Positions 21,080 through 30,841 of a stretch of DNA of 64,000 nucleotides are shown here, in pieces. The notes under the pieces are model-generated. The model worked only from the letters and a program-made list of their open reading frames with translations, was not told the origin of the DNA and made no database searches. The position numbers and the translations under genes are program-made. This DNA comes from Burkholderiaceae bacterium 16. GTDB taxonomy: Bacteria > Pseudomonadota > Gammaproteobacteria > Burkholderiales > Burkholderiaceae. The DNA is taken from contig JYOD01000009.1 in the NCBI GenBank assembly GCA_000955785.1, positions 88,360-152,359 of the forward strand. Reading direction: 5' to 3'. Positions within the stretch are counted from its first letter, which is position 1. Each line of letters starts with the position of its first letter.

Positions 21080-22033
21080 TCAACCCACCACCATCGGCCG
21101 CCCCAACATCCGCGACAACACCGCCTCAGGCGAATGCGTATGGTCCCCGATCGCCTTCGGCGACAAATAGTAAGTCTGCTCCATCATGGCCCGCCCCCGC
21201 ATAGCCGCGTGCAGCACCTGATCGCTGAACACAATCCAGGTCGACCCCGGCGGGAAATGGAATTCCTGCTGCGGCACGTTCGCCTGGTACTCCAGATCGG
21301 CCTTGGCAAGATCATGCAACTGCAGCATGCGATGGTCATACTCCGAACGCCGGCGCTTGGTGATATGCAGCATCTCCATCACCTTCGCCTGCCCCGGCCA
21401 CATCCCCTTGGTCTTCGGCACAAAGCGCTTCGCGAAGTCGCCAAAGGGTTCGCCCACCCGCCACACGCGCGGCGCCTGCGGGTCGATATTGTGGAACACG
21501 CGCAGCAGCCGCTGACCCAGCAGCGGATTGGACGGGAAGGAGTCCACATGCAGCCGGGTGTCGTCCTTGCGCCAGCTCACCGGCCGCCCGGCGATCTCGC
21601 TCGGGCGCAGCGAGGTGCCGGCGCGCACCATGTGCGGGCCATATTCCGGGAACAGGTTCAGCACCAGCTTCTCGCTGTATTCGGCATAGCGCCGAATCAG
21701 GCGGTACAGGTCCTTCAGGTCCTGCTCGCCGCCAGTCGCCCCGCGCACAGCCTGGTCGTTGGCGCGCAGGTTGATGTTCTTGGATTTGCCGTCCGACCAG
21801 CGGCTATCGAGAAAGCGTTCCTCGCCCGGCTCGAACTGAAAGCGCAACTGGGGGAAGAACAGCACCGCGCCCTGCTCCAGTTCGCGGCGCAGTTCGGCTT
21901 TGGTGCCGGCATCGACCTGCGGTGCCCACTCGGTATAGGGCTGAGGCCGGATCAGGTTGAACGCAGGCACGCCTGCCCCAGGCGCGGTGCCCGGGCTGGG
22001 CGCGGAAGGCGTAAGGGTCGAATCAAGTGACAT
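21080..22033 (-). CDS. Kdo hydroxylase (KdoO-type dioxygenase)
   Basis: The 317-residue protein matches the Kdo hydroxylase family. These Fe(II)/2-oxoglutarate-type enzymes convert Kdo to Ko in the inner core of lipopolysaccharide in Burkholderia, Ralstonia and related bacteria. Candidate iron ligands are in TRLHVDSFPSNPL (HxD) and in FSDQVLHAAMRGR. It sits near two lipid A acyltransferase genes on the other side of metK, which fits an outer-membrane role. The ATG at 22033 is used. Confidence 0.9.
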   Translation of the reverse strand: MSLDSTLTPSAPSPGTAPGAGVPAFNLIRPQPYTEWAPQVDAGTKAELRRELEQGAVLFFPQLRFQFEPGEERFLDSRWSDGKSKNINLRANDQAVRGATGGEQDLKDLYRLIRRYAEYSEKLVLNLFPEYGPHMVRAGTSLRPSEIAGRPVSWRKDDTRLHVDSFPSNPLLGQRLLRVFHNIDPQAPRVWRVGEPFGDFAKRFVPKTKGMWPGQAKVMEMLHITKRRRSEYDHRMLQLHDLAKADLEYQANVPQQEFHFPPGSTWIVFSDQVLHAAMRGRAMMEQTYYLSPKAIGDHTHSPEAVLSRMLGRPMVVG

Positions 22034-22231
22034 GGGGCATCCTCGGTATGCGGGCTCCGGCGGGCTTCAGTGCGCACATGTGCGCGCTGCGCCAGGATAA
22101 CAAAGCGCCACTCGCCGCACCGCTTTGCCATCCCGCGATTCTACCCTCGCGGCCGTGCCCCGCCATGCCCCGCATCGGCCCGGTTGATCCAGGACAAGGC
22201 TGGCCCAAGCCGCGCGCGGCACCTGCCAGAC

Positions 22232-22261
22232 GAAAAAAACGCCGCCCGAGGGCGGCGTTCC
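22232..22261 (-). terminator. rho-independent terminator of metK
   Basis: On the minus strand GAACGCCGCCCTCGGGCGGCG is followed by a run of seven T. The stem pairs CGCCGCC with GGCGGCG across a short TCG loop. It lies about 20 bases after the metK stop. Confidence 0.9.
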
Positions 22262-22280
22262 GGTGCGGCGGGTGCGGCGC

Positions 22281-23444
22281 TTACAGGCCGGCGGCGGCGC
22301 GCAGCACAGCGACCTTGTCGGTCGCTTCCCACGAAAATTCCGGCTCTTCACGGCCAAAGTGGCCGTAGGCAGCGGTCTTTTCGTAGATCGGGCGCAGCAG
22401 GTCGAGCATCTGCACGATCCCCTTCGGACGCAGATCGAAATGCTCCTGCACCAGCGCGGCGATCGCATCGTCGGAGATCTTGCCGGTGCCTTCGGTGTAC
22501 ACCGTCACGTTGATCGGGCGGGCCACGCCGATGGCGTAGCTGACCTGCACCTGGCACTGGCGCGCCAGGCCGGCGGCGACCACGTTCTTGGCGACATAGC
22601 GCGCGGCATAGGCAGCCGAGCGGTCGACCTTGGACGGATCCTTGCCCGAGAAGGCGCCACCGCCGTGCGGCGAAGCGCCGCCGTAGGTGTCGACGATGAT
22701 CTTGCGGCCGGTCAGGCCGCAATCGCCTTGCGGGCCGCCGATGACGAAGCGTCCGGTCGGGTTGACCAGGTACTTGGTGTCCTTGAGCATCTCGGCCGGC
22801 AGCACCGGCTTGATGATTTCCTCGATCACGGCTTCGCGGATCTGTGCCTGGCTGATATCCGGCGCGTGCTGGGTCGACAGCACCACGGTATCCACGCTGT
22901 GCGGACGGCCGTCGACATAGCGCACGGTCACTTGCGACTTGGCGTCCGGACGCAGCCAGGGCAGGCGTCCGTCGCGGCGCAGTTGCGACTGGCGCTCGAC
23001 CAGGCGGTGCGAATAATAGATCGGGAAGGGCATCAGCTCCGGCGTCTCGTCGCAGGCGTAGCCGAACATCAGGCCCTGGTCGCCGGCGCCCTGGTTCAGG
23101 TAGTCGTCGGAGGCGCGGTCCACGCCCTGGGCGATGTCGGGCGATTGCTTGTCATAAGCAACCAGCACGGCGCAGCCCTTGTAGTCGATGCCGTATTCGG
23201 TGTTGTCGTAGCCGATGCGCTTGATGGTGTCGCGCGCGACTTGGATGTAATCGACGTTGGCGGTCGTGGTGATTTCCCCGGCGAGGACTACCAGCCCGGT
23301 GTTGCACAGCGTTTCAGCTGCCACGCGCGCGTACTTGTCCTGGGCCAGGATGGCATCGAGGACTGCGTCGGAAATCTGGTCAGCGACCTTGTCGGGATGG
23401 CCTTCGGAGACAGACTCCGAAGTGAACAGGAAGTCGTTTGCCAC
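22281..23444 (-). CDS. metK: S-adenosylmethionine synthetase
   Basis: MetK makes SAM from methionine and ATP. The 387-residue protein has [34 protein letters not shown] and the signature [20 protein letters not shown]. The start codon is GTG at 23444, preceded by a GGAG site nine bases upstream. The leader of about 130 bases carries a SAM-II-like pseudoknot (23502-23573), so SAM may repress its own synthesis. A hairpin made from AGGTTGGC and GCCAAACC directly precedes the ribosome binding site. Confidence 0.98.
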   Translation of the reverse strand: MANDFLFTSESVSEGHPDKVADQISDAVLDAILAQDKYARVAAETLCNTGLVVLAGEITTTANVDYIQVARDTIKRIGYDNTEYGIDYKGCAVLVAYDKQSPDIAQGVDRASDDYLNQGAGDQGLMFGYACDETPELMPFPIYYSHRLVERQSQLRRDGRLPWLRPDAKSQVTVRYVDGRPHSVDTVVLSTQHAPDISQAQIREAVIEEIIKPVLPAEMLKDTKYLVNPTGRFVIGGPQGDCGLTGRKIIVDTYGGASPHGGGAFSGKDPSKVDRSAAYAARYVAKNVVAAGLARQCQVQVSYAIGVARPINVTVYTEGTGKISDDAIAALVQEHFDLRPKGIVQMLDLLRPIYEKTAAYGHFGREEPEFSWEATDKVAVLRAAAGL

Positions 23445-23501
23445 GAACTTTTTCTCCAGGTTTGGCTATTGCGCGCCAACCTCTCAGCCCGGGCGGCGAC
23501 G

Positions 23502-23573
23502 CTTTAGCGGTATTTTCAAGCCGTTCCGGTAGAACGGTATCGCCCCGCAAGTTGTCAGTTAACTCGGCGATAC
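23502..23573 (-). ncRNA. SAM-II-type riboswitch candidate in the metK leader
   Basis: On the minus strand GTATCGCC (23566-23573) pairs perfectly with GGCGATAC (23537-23544) as P1. The loop begins GAGTTAAC and ends CTTGCGG (23545-23551). CTTGCGG pairs with CCGC-(TA)-AAG at 23502-23510, leaving UA unpaired, which is the H-type pseudoknot core of SAM-II aptamers (CUUGC with GCUAAAG). Between P1 and the distal strand is a 26-base insertion with its own CGTTC/GAACG hairpin and an A-rich tail (GAAAATA). The gene controlled makes SAM. Assignment rests on structure and motif memory, not on a covariance search. Confidence 0.72.
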
Positions 23574-23578
23574 GCGCT

Positions 23579-23584
23579 ATTATA
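23579..23584 (-). promoter_or_regulatory. -10 box of the metK promoter
   Basis: TATAAT on the minus strand is a perfect sigma70 -10. Transcription would begin near 23572, so P1 of the SAM-II-like fold would be the very start of the RNA. The -35 is weak (CTGCAG at 17 bases). The remaining bases up to the divergent acyltransferase start at 23827 show nothing else that I can name. Confidence 0.65.
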
Positions 23585-23826
23585 CGCGCCTGCAAGCGGT
23601 GCTGCAGCGTGCCGTTATCTTGGACTTGCTTGCATACCAGGCGCTGTCGCCGGATGGCGCCATCCAGTTAGCGGCATACCGCTGGCTTGGCACCTGCCCA
23701 CAGGCCGTGCACGCCGCAAGGCGGGCCCCGTTACAGCATTGGATGCTTGTTGATAGCCCCACTAACGGCACCGCCCGGCAAAACATTAATTACCCACCCG
23801 GCCCACCGGGCCGATATCGCAACCCG

Positions 23827-24765
23827 ATGACCTTCCTGTTCTGGCTGATTTCCCGCTTGCCGCTCTGGTGGCTGCACGCCATCGGCGGCGTGCTTGGACT
23901 ATTGGCGGCACGCTTGCCAGGACGCTATGGCAGGCGGCTGGCCGAAAATCTGCGCCAGGCTTACCCCGATGCCAGCAAGGCGATGATGACCGAAGCGGCC
24001 CGCTCAACCGGGCGCATGATCCTGGAAATGCCCTATTTCTGGAGCCGGAGCAATCCCGAGGCGCGCATGTACGGCTTTGCCGACCGGCTCTGGCCGGAAC
24101 TCGACCGGCTGATGGCGCAGGGGCGCGGGCTGATCATCCTGGTGCCTCACCTGGGCTGCTTCGAAGTGCTTCCACAGGCATTTGCACTGCGGCATCCGGT
24201 CACGGCGCTGTACAAACCCCCACACCAGGCCTGGCTGCGCGACTGGATCGTCAAGATGCGCACGCGGCCCAACCTGGCCATGGCGCCCGCGCAGCCGCGT
24301 GGGGTGCGTATGCTGGTGAAGGCACTCAAGCGCGGCGAGGCCATCGGCATCCTGCCGGATCAGGTTCCGACCGGCGGCGAAGGCGCCTGGGCGCCGTTTT
24401 TCGGCAAGCCCGCCTACACCATGACGCTGGTGCAGCGCCTGCAGCAACTCACCGGCGCACCGATCGCGGTGGTCTTCGCCGAGCGCCTGCCGCGCGGCGT
24501 CGGCTATCTCGGCCATATGCAGGTCATCAACCATCTGCTGCCCGCCGACCCGGCCGAAGCTGTCGCCGTCATCAACGAAGCCGTCGAAAAGCTGGTGGAG
24601 AAATGCCCGACGCAGTACCTGTGGGGCTACAACCGCTACAAGCATCCGGGCGGCGCGGAGCTGCCGCCCGCCGAACCGCCCCGGGCGCCGCCGAGCGACG
24701 CCTCGCGCAATCCACTGGAAGTGCCGCCCACAGCATCCGTATCCCTCTCTGACGACCAAAAATGA
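23827..24765 (+). CDS. LpxL/HtrB-type lysophospholipid (lipid A) acyltransferase, first copy
   Basis: The 312-residue protein starts with a membrane anchor (FLFWLISRLPLWWLHAIGG) and has the acyltransferase HX4E motif in HLGCFEVLPQAF near residue 113. It also has GEAIGILPDQVPTGGEG and the C-terminal YLWGYNRYKHP typical of LpxL. It should transfer an acyl chain to lipid A at the inner membrane. The ATG at 23827 was chosen as the start of the anchor; the frame upstream overlaps the metK promoter region. It overlaps the next acyltransferase gene by four bases. Confidence 0.92.
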   Translation: MTFLFWLISRLPLWWLHAIGGVLGLLAARLPGRYGRRLAENLRQAYPDASKAMMTEAARSTGRMILEMPYFWSRSNPEARMYGFADRLWPELDRLMAQGRGLIILVPHLGCFEVLPQAFALRHPVTALYKPPHQAWLRDWIVKMRTRPNLAMAPAQPRGVRMLVKALKRGEAIGILPDQVPTGGEGAWAPFFGKPAYTMTLVQRLQQLTGAPIAVVFAERLPRGVGYLGHMQVINHLLPADPAEAVAVINEAVEKLVEKCPTQYLWGYNRYKHPGGAELPPAEPPRAPPSDASRNPLEVPPTASVSLSDDQK

Positions 24766-25655
24766 GCCGCATTTTCACCTGGCTTGGCATCGGCCTGCTG
24801 ACCGTGCTGGGCAAGCTTCCCTATCCGCTTGTTGCACGCTTCGGCGAAGGATTGGGCAGCCTGCTCTACCTGATCCCCAGCAGCCGCCGCCGCGTGGTGC
24901 AAACCAACCTGCGCCTGTGCTTCCCCGAGCGGACCGAGGCCGAGATCGAATCGCTCTCGCGCCAGACCTTCCGCAATGTCTTCCGCAGCTTTGCCGAACG
25001 CGGCATCTTCTGGACCGGCAGCGAGAAGCAGATGCGCCGATGGGTCCAGATCGACGACCAGGCGGATCTCGTGGCGCTGGACGGTACGCCCCACATCCTC
25101 GTCACGCTGCATCTCTCAGGCGTGGAGGCCGGCGCGATCCGGCTCACCATCCATCTGCGCGAACACGTGAGGCGCTCCGGCGCATCGCTGTACACCAGGC
25201 AGAAGAACGAACTGTTCGACGGTTTCCTCAAGCATGCGCGCGGCCGTTTCGGCGCCAAGATGATTGCCCGCAACGACAGTGCGCGCGACATCATCCGCTG
25301 CCTGCGCAAAGGCGAAGCCCTGCAACTGATCGCCGACATGGACTTCGGCGAGCGCGACTCGGAATACGTGCCGTTCTTCGGCGTGGAAGCCCTCACGCTG
25401 ACTTCAGTATCGCGCCTGGCGCGGCTGACCGGCGCCAAGGTCGTGCCGATCTACACCGAGATGCTGCCCGACTACAAGGGTTATGTGCTGCGCATCCTGC
25501 CAGCGTGGGAAAACTATCCCGGCGACAACGTGACCGAGGACACCCGGCGCATGAACGCCTTCTTCGAAGATTGCATCCGCCCGCGCGTGACCGAGTATTA
25601 CTGGGTGCACAAGCGCTTCAAGCACCGCCCGGACGGCGAGCGCGAAAACTACTGA
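24762..25655 (+). CDS. LpxL/LpxM-type lipid A acyltransferase, second copy
   Basis: The 297-residue paralogue has the same layout as its upstream neighbour: an N-terminal hydrophobic stretch, [12 protein letters not shown] (HX4E, near residue 117), [20 protein letters not shown] and the ending [15 protein letters not shown]. The two genes overlap by ATGA, which indicates coupled translation and probably sequential acylation of lipid A. Which of them adds which chain cannot be told from sequence. Confidence 0.92.
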   Translation: MSRIFTWLGIGLLTVLGKLPYPLVARFGEGLGSLLYLIPSSRRRVVQTNLRLCFPERTEAEIESLSRQTFRNVFRSFAERGIFWTGSEKQMRRWVQIDDQADLVALDGTPHILVTLHLSGVEAGAIRLTIHLREHVRRSGASLYTRQKNELFDGFLKHARGRFGAKMIARNDSARDIIRCLRKGEALQLIADMDFGERDSEYVPFFGVEALTLTSVSRLARLTGAKVVPIYTEMLPDYKGYVLRILPAWENYPGDNVTEDTRRMNAFFEDCIRPRVTEYYWVHKRFKHRPDGERENY

Positions 25656-25755
25656 CCAGGCAGGCACGGCGCGGGCACCACCTGTCAGATATGCCGCCCG
25701 AGCCACCTTCGATAAGCCACCGGCAAGCGCCGGACAGCCCGACTACAATCGCACT

Positions 25756-26622
25756 ATGAAACTCCAGTTCACCAAGATGCACGGTGCCGGCAACGACTTC
25801 GTCGTGCTCGACGGCATCCACCAGACCCTGAACCTGACGCCCGGGCAATGGCGAGCGTTGGCCAGCCGCCATTTCGGCGTAGGCGCCGACCAGATCCTGG
25901 TGGTCGAGAAGCCCACCCGCGACGACGTCGACTTTCGTTACCGCATCTTCAACGCCGACGGCGGCGAGGTGGAGCATTGCGGCAATGGCGCACGCTGCTT
26001 CGTGCGCTTCGTCACGGACCAGGGCCTGACCGACAAGCGCTCGGTACGCGTGCAAGTGATGAATGGCGTCATCACCCTGACCCTGCAAGACGACGGCCAA
26101 GTCACGGTCGACATGGGCGCGCCGGAACTCGAGCCGGCCCGCGTCCCCTTCCGCCCCGACGGCCTGCCGATCAGGGCCGAAGGCCGCGATGCGCTCTACG
26201 GGCTGGAAGTGAACGGCCGCACGGAATGGGTCTCCGCGGTTTCGATGGGCAATCCGCATGCGGTGCAAGTGGTGGACGACACCGAGGCGTTTCCCGTGCT
26301 GCAGGACGGTCCCATCATCGAGCATCACGCGAGCTTCCCCAACCGCGTCAACGCGGGCTTCATGCAGGTGCTGGAGCGCCATGCCATTCGCCTGCGCGTG
26401 TTCGAGCGCGGGGCCGGCGAGACGCTGGCCTGCGGCACCGGCGCGTGCGCGGCGGTCGTCGCCGGCATCCGCCGTGGCCTGCTGGACTCGCCGGTGCTGG
26501 TGCATACGCATGGCGGCGACCTCACCATCGCCTGGGACGGCGAAGGCGAGTCGGTGCGAATGACCGGCCCGGCCACCACGGTATTCGAAGGCAGCATTGA
26601 CCTGGACCGGCTGCCGGCCTGA
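25756..26622 (+). CDS. dapF: diaminopimelate epimerase
   Basis: DapF interconverts LL- and meso-diaminopimelate for lysine and peptidoglycan synthesis. The 288-residue protein has [15 protein letters not shown] at the start and both active-site cysteines, in [14 protein letters not shown] and in [16 protein letters not shown]. The gene lies 100 bases after the acyltransferase pair on the same strand. Start at the ATG at 25756. Confidence 0.98.
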   Translation: MKLQFTKMHGAGNDFVVLDGIHQTLNLTPGQWRALASRHFGVGADQILVVEKPTRDDVDFRYRIFNADGGEVEHCGNGARCFVRFVTDQGLTDKRSVRVQVMNGVITLTLQDDGQVTVDMGAPELEPARVPFRPDGLPIRAEGRDALYGLEVNGRTEWVSAVSMGNPHAVQVVDDTEAFPVLQDGPIIEHHASFPNRVNAGFMQVLERHAIRLRVFERGAGETLACGTGACAAVVAGIRRGLLDSPVLVHTHGGDLTIAWDGEGESVRMTGPATTVFEGSIDLDRLPA

Positions 26623-26670
26623 CCATAGGGGCTTGCGGCCAGCCACGGCCGCGCCCACCATGGAGTGCCA

Positions 26671-27480
26671 ATGTCGCTCGCCGATTTCCGCATCACCTCG
26701 GGCAAGAACTTTCGCCTTGCCGACTTCAACAGCAGCGCCAAGCCGTTCTCCAGCGGCGACAAAACCACCGACCAGACCCGCCTGACCGAGCTGAGCACCC
26801 AGCTCGACGCGGTGCAAGACATCTTCTACGCCGAACACAAGCGCAAGCTGCTGGTGGTGCTGCAAGGCATGGATACCAGCGGCAAGGACGGCACCGTGCG
26901 TGGCGTGTTCCGCAGCTTCGACCCGCTGGGCATTCGCGTGGTCGCCTTCAAGGCCCCTACTGCTGAAGAACTCGCGCACGACTACTTGTGGCGCATCCAC
27001 GCCCAGGTGCCGCGCGCCGGCGAGATCGTGGTATTCAACCGCAGCCACTACGAAGACGTGCTGATCACGCGCGTACACGAATGGATCGACGAAGACGAAT
27101 GCGTGCGCCGCTACAAGCAGCTACGCGCATTCGAGACGATGCTGCTGGAAACCGGCACCACCATCGTCAAGTGCTTCCTGCATATTTCCAAGGACGAGCA
27201 AAAATCCCGGCTGGAAGCGCGTCTGGCGGATCCGCAAAAGCACTGGAAGTTCGACCCCAAAGACCTGGAAGAGCGGCAGTACTGGAAGAGCTATGCGACC
27301 GCCTATGAGGCCGCCATTGCCGCCACAAGCACGCCGGAAGCGCCGTGGTATATCGTGCCTGCCGACTCCAAGACGCACCGAAACCTGATGGTGGCGGAGA
27401 TCCTGATGGAGGTGTTCGCCGGGTTGAAGCCGGAGTATCCGCCGGGCAAGCCCGAGTTGGCGAAATTGAAGGTGGTGTAG
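26671..27480 (+). CDS. ppk2: polyphosphate kinase 2 family protein
   Basis: The 269-residue protein belongs to the PPK2 family, which transfers phosphate between polyphosphate and nucleotides. It has the Walker A-like VVLQGMDTSGKDGTVRGVF near residue 70, the lid-type IVVFNRSHYEDVLITRVHEW and a conserved C-terminal ADSKTHRNLMVAEI. The family has several classes with different nucleotide preference, and I cannot assign the class from sequence alone. The ATG at 26671 follows a GGAGTGCCA site. It is 48 bases after dapF. Confidence 0.93.
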   Translation: MSLADFRITSGKNFRLADFNSSAKPFSSGDKTTDQTRLTELSTQLDAVQDIFYAEHKRKLLVVLQGMDTSGKDGTVRGVFRSFDPLGIRVVAFKAPTAEELAHDYLWRIHAQVPRAGEIVVFNRSHYEDVLITRVHEWIDEDECVRRYKQLRAFETMLLETGTTIVKCFLHISKDEQKSRLEARLADPQKHWKFDPKDLEERQYWKSYATAYEAAIAATSTPEAPWYIVPADSKTHRNLMVAEILMEVFAGLKPEYPPGKPELAKLKVV

Positions 27481-27548
27481 GGTTGGCGGGGGGGCTCTTT
27501 GACTGCAACCGCAACCGCGGCCGAGCTTAAGCCGTCCCCTCCGCTTAA

Positions 27549-28979
27549 TCACGAATGCCCGTTCCCCCGATGAATATCATGCGTGATAAACGGCTTCTCA
27601 TGCGTGGGCATAGCCAGCCATTCCGGATGCTTCAACGTCTCCCGAATATCATCCAGCCCGCTGGTCCAGTGCTCATTCATCGTCAGTAATCCAAACTGGT
27701 AATCCTTGGCATTCCCCTCGAATGTCTTATCGCGATAAATGAGCTGGATCACATTGCGCCTCGCGTTGCACGCATACCCCGCCGCTTTCTGATACCAGTC
27801 GTTGTCGCGCTGGCCCTGCGGCACCAGCGCCATCACTTCGCTGAGCATGCGGCGGTAGTTCTGCTGCTCGGCCATGTAGTCGGTGATGGTGCGCGTGCGG
27901 CTGGAATACTGGATGTCTTTCTGGCGCTCGGCCACGTCCAGCAGGTTGTGCGGCAACTTGCCGCGCGCGCTCCACAGGTCCACCTGGAAGATCAGCGCAT
28001 CGCGCCGCGGCTGGGCGGTCAGCACCTCGGACAGCGGCGTGTTGGACACCAGGCCGCCATCCCAGTAGAACTCCCCATCGATCTCAACGGCCGGGAAGCC
28101 GGGCGGCAAGGCACCCGAGGCCATGAAATGCTCGGCACGCAGCTTGCGGCGGGTGTTGTCGAAATAGGAAAAGTTCCCCGTATGCACATTGACCGCGCCT
28201 ACCGACACCCGCATCTCGTGATGCTGCTCGTTGATGCGGTCGAAATCGGCGAAACGCTCCAGCGTGCTCTTGAGCGGCGAGGTGTCGTAGTAGCTGGAGG
28301 CGCCCGGCCCGGCCTGGCGTTCGAGCAGGTTGGGCCAGGGGCGTGGCTGGAAGAAGCCACGCTGTCCCTCGAAAACCGCGCGCGCGGCTTCGATGCCGTC
28401 GAACCAGATGCGCAGCGGATCGGGCCAGTGCACGGCGCTCTCGGCAACGACCTCATACGGTAGCAGGCTGGGCAACCAGGGCTGCCGGCAGATGTACTCC
28501 CAGAAGGCGCGCAATTGCTCGACCCTGCGCTCGGGCGCATTGCCTGCAATCACCGCGGCATTCAGCGCGCCGATCGAGATGCCTGCCACCCAGTTCGGCT
28601 GGATGCCGCCTTCCGCCAGGCCCTGATACACACCCGCCTGATAGGAACCGAGCGCGCCGCCGCCTTGCAGCACCAGCGCCCTGACGGTGTATTCGTGGTG
28701 AACCGGCCGCTTGCTGCCGGCGCCTTGCGGCTCAAGGTCCGGCGGCGCGCAGCCGCCGGGCGGCAGGAGGTTTGGCTCCGGCGGGTCCAGCGCTTCGCTC
28801 TTGCGCGCCTCGCGCTTGATCGCCGGCGCTGCGGGGTCCGCCACAACGGCCGCCGCTGCGCTCTTCACGGCCGCCTTCGGCGCGCTCGCTCTTGGTACTG
28901 CCTGATCCTGCTTTTGCCGACGTCCGCCTGCCACGACCCCTCCTTGATTGCTTTGCTTAACAACGTTGCCTTCAGCCAT
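27549..28979 (-). CDS. patatin-like phospholipase family protein
   Basis: The 476-residue protein has a low-complexity Ala/Lys-rich N-terminus of about 90 residues, then a patatin domain with the oxyanion loop LQGGGALGSYQAG, the nucleophile motif GISIGALNA and the catalytic aspartate in YWDGGLVSNTPLSE. The C-terminal third resembles the domain of unknown function found in related bacterial patatins. Substrates may be lipids or polyesters. It is followed by genes for 3-hydroxybutyrate dehydrogenase and acetoacetate decarboxylase reading the same way upstream, which suggests a role in polyhydroxybutyrate or ketone-body turnover; that is inference. Confidence 0.9.
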   Translation of the reverse strand: MAEGNVVKQSNQGGVVAGGRRQKQDQAVPRASAPKAAVKSAAAAVVADPAAPAIKREARKSEALDPPEPNLLPPGGCAPPDLEPQGAGSKRPVHHEYTVRALVLQGGGALGSYQAGVYQGLAEGGIQPNWVAGISIGALNAAVIAGNAPERRVEQLRAFWEYICRQPWLPSLLPYEVVAESAVHWPDPLRIWFDGIEAARAVFEGQRGFFQPRPWPNLLERQAGPGASSYYDTSPLKSTLERFADFDRINEQHHEMRVSVGAVNVHTGNFSYFDNTRRKLRAEHFMASGALPPGFPAVEIDGEFYWDGGLVSNTPLSEVLTAQPRRDALIFQVDLWSARGKLPHNLLDVAERQKDIQYSSRTRTITDYMAEQQNYRRMLSEVMALVPQGQRDNDWYQKAAGYACNARRNVIQLIYRDKTFEGNAKDYQFGLLTMNEHWTSGLDDIRETLKHPEWLAMPTHEKPFITHDIHRGNGHS

Positions 28980-29049
28980 GCCGGCCGGGCGGCAGTGCCG
29001 TGGCGCAACGGCGCCCGGCCATCCCGCCGCACAGCCGTTGCCTTGCCGC

Positions 29050-29832
29050 TTACTGCATGTACCAGCCGTGGCTCACGATAAACGACTGCCCCGTCAAGGC
29101 CGCCGACGGAAACGCACACAGGAACAGCGCGGTCTGCGCCACGTCGTCCACAGTGGTGAAGACGCCGTCCACCGTGCCACCCAGCATGACGCGGCGGATG
29201 ACGTCTTCTTCGCTGATGCCGAGCTCCTTGGCCTGTTCGGGAATCTGCTTGTCCACCAGCGGCGTACGCACGAAACCCGGGCAGATCACGTGCGAGCGCA
29301 CGTTGTACTCCGCGCCCTCCTTCGCGAGCACACGCGCCAGGCCCAGCAGCGCGTGCTTGGCGGCCACGTAGGCCGATTTCAGCGGCGAGGCCTCGTGCGA
29401 ATGCACCGACCCCATATAGATCACGGTGCCGCCGCGCTTGTCCTGGTACATGTACTTGAGCGCGGCCTTGGTGGTGAGAAAGGCGCCGTCGAGATGGATG
29501 GCCTGCATCTTCTTCCAGTCGGAGAAGGCGTAGTTCTGGATCGGGTTGACGATCTGGATGCCGGCGTTGGAAACGAGGATGTCGATGCCGCCAAACGCTT
29601 TGGCGACCGCGTCGGTTGCATTGTTGACGGCGTCTTCGCTGGTCACGTCCATGGCCACGGCGATAGCGCGCCCGCCTGCTGCCTCGATATCGGCGGCGGC
29701 CTTCTGCGCCGCCTCGAGGTTCAGGTCGGCGATGGCCACCGCTGCGCCTTCCTTGGCCAGCAAATCAGCGATAGCCTTGCCAATGCCGCTGGCGGCGCCG
29801 GTAACGATGGCGGATTTTCCCTGGAGCTTCAT
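29050..29832 (-). CDS. 3-hydroxybutyrate dehydrogenase
   Basis: The 260-residue short-chain dehydrogenase has the NAD motif [19 protein letters not shown] and the catalytic [10 protein letters not shown] (YX3K). The segment [20 protein letters not shown] and the ending [12 protein letters not shown] are typical of D-3-hydroxybutyrate dehydrogenase. It oxidises 3-hydroxybutyrate to acetoacetate. The ATG at 29832 gives the standard N-terminus [12 protein letters not shown]. The gene between it and the start of transcription encodes acetoacetate decarboxylase, which would use its product. Confidence 0.93.
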   Translation of the reverse strand: MKLQGKSAIVTGAASGIGKAIADLLAKEGAAVAIADLNLEAAQKAAADIEAAGGRAIAVAMDVTSEDAVNNATDAVAKAFGGIDILVSNAGIQIVNPIQNYAFSDWKKMQAIHLDGAFLTTKAALKYMYQDKRGGTVIYMGSVHSHEASPLKSAYVAAKHALLGLARVLAKEGAEYNVRSHVICPGFVRTPLVDKQIPEQAKELGISEEDVIRRVMLGGTVDGVFTTVDDVAQTALFLCAFPSAALTGQSFIVSHGWYMQ

Positions 29833-29926
29833 GACGTACCTCCCTTGCGGATGATGCGGGTGGATCGGGCTGACCGGATTGACCGCATGGGTCGAGCCGA
29901 TGCAGACCGATGTGGATGCAGGCCGT

Positions 29927-30667
29927 TCAGGCCAGATAGTCGAACACCACCTCGCCCAGCCCGAGGGTGAGGTCGGCAACGTAATGCTTGGCACCAATGA
30001 CTTCCAGCACCGGCAGGCCGGCTACCGGCGCCAGCGCATGTGGGAACAGCGACAGTGCCGCGGGCCCGGTCCAGGCGCCTTTCATTGACACGTCCTTGAG
30101 GAAGTAGCAGACCAGTTCGCAAATGCGCGGGGTGCCATCCACGTGGGGAATGACCTTGAGCAGATAGTTGGGCGTGGTGGAAAGCACCACCCCCAACGCG
30201 GCCGCATCGAGCTCGCGATGCTTGTAGCCCATGGTGCCGGTGGCCACGCGCACCGGACCGTAATCAAGCGTGCCGACCAGGGTATCCGTTTGGACGGCCA
30301 GCTGCGGGGTGGCGAGCTTCTTCGGGAAGCCCCATAGCTCGCGCCCGCCCGCCAGTGGCGGAAGGTCGTCGAGGTACATGGCGTGGGTGTAGTTGCCGGG
30401 CTTGCCCTGGTAGGTGACGGGAATCACCTGGCCCGATTCGGTGTAGTCGCCGAAGCCGGTGGAGTCCGGCATGCGGATGAATTCGTAATTGACCACCGCA
30501 TCGGCGATCTCCAGGGGTTCCGGCACCACGGCGCGCAGGAGCCCGGGATCGGTGCGGTAGGAGATGATGAAGAATTCCCGATGGATGAAGCGGTATGGCC
30601 CCATCGGATAGGCCGGACTGGTGAGCGGCATGGCGAATGCCTGCTCGCGGATCGTCTTGATGTCCAT
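29927..30667 (-). CDS. adc: acetoacetate decarboxylase
   Basis: Adc converts acetoacetate to acetone and carbon dioxide. The 246-residue protein has the catalytic Schiff-base lysine region in [13 protein letters not shown], and [14 protein letters not shown] upstream of it. Length and overall pattern match the family. It is the first gene of the adc - hydroxybutyrate dehydrogenase - patatin run. A GGAGG site stands a few bases before the ATG at 30667. Confidence 0.94.
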   Translation of the reverse strand: MDIKTIREQAFAMPLTSPAYPMGPYRFIHREFFIISYRTDPGLLRAVVPEPLEIADAVVNYEFIRMPDSTGFGDYTESGQVIPVTYQGKPGNYTHAMYLDDLPPLAGGRELWGFPKKLATPQLAVQTDTLVGTLDYGPVRVATGTMGYKHRELDAAALGVVLSTTPNYLLKVIPHVDGTPRICELVCYFLKDVSMKGAWTGPAALSLFPHALAPVAGLPVLEVIGAKHYVADLTLGLGEVVFDYLA

Positions 30668-30841
30668 CGCCAGCTAACCTCCTGAGAGACGCTGCGTCGC
30701 CTTGCCGGGCGGCAAGGCGAATTGCTGGCGGCCGGGCTGGCCAGCCAGCTAGATCAGTCAGACCGGCGTCTTTCCTGCGCGGTTCCCGTCATCTGCTGCA
30801 ATGCGACAAACCTTTGCACGCAACAGGCAACAGGTTCCAGA

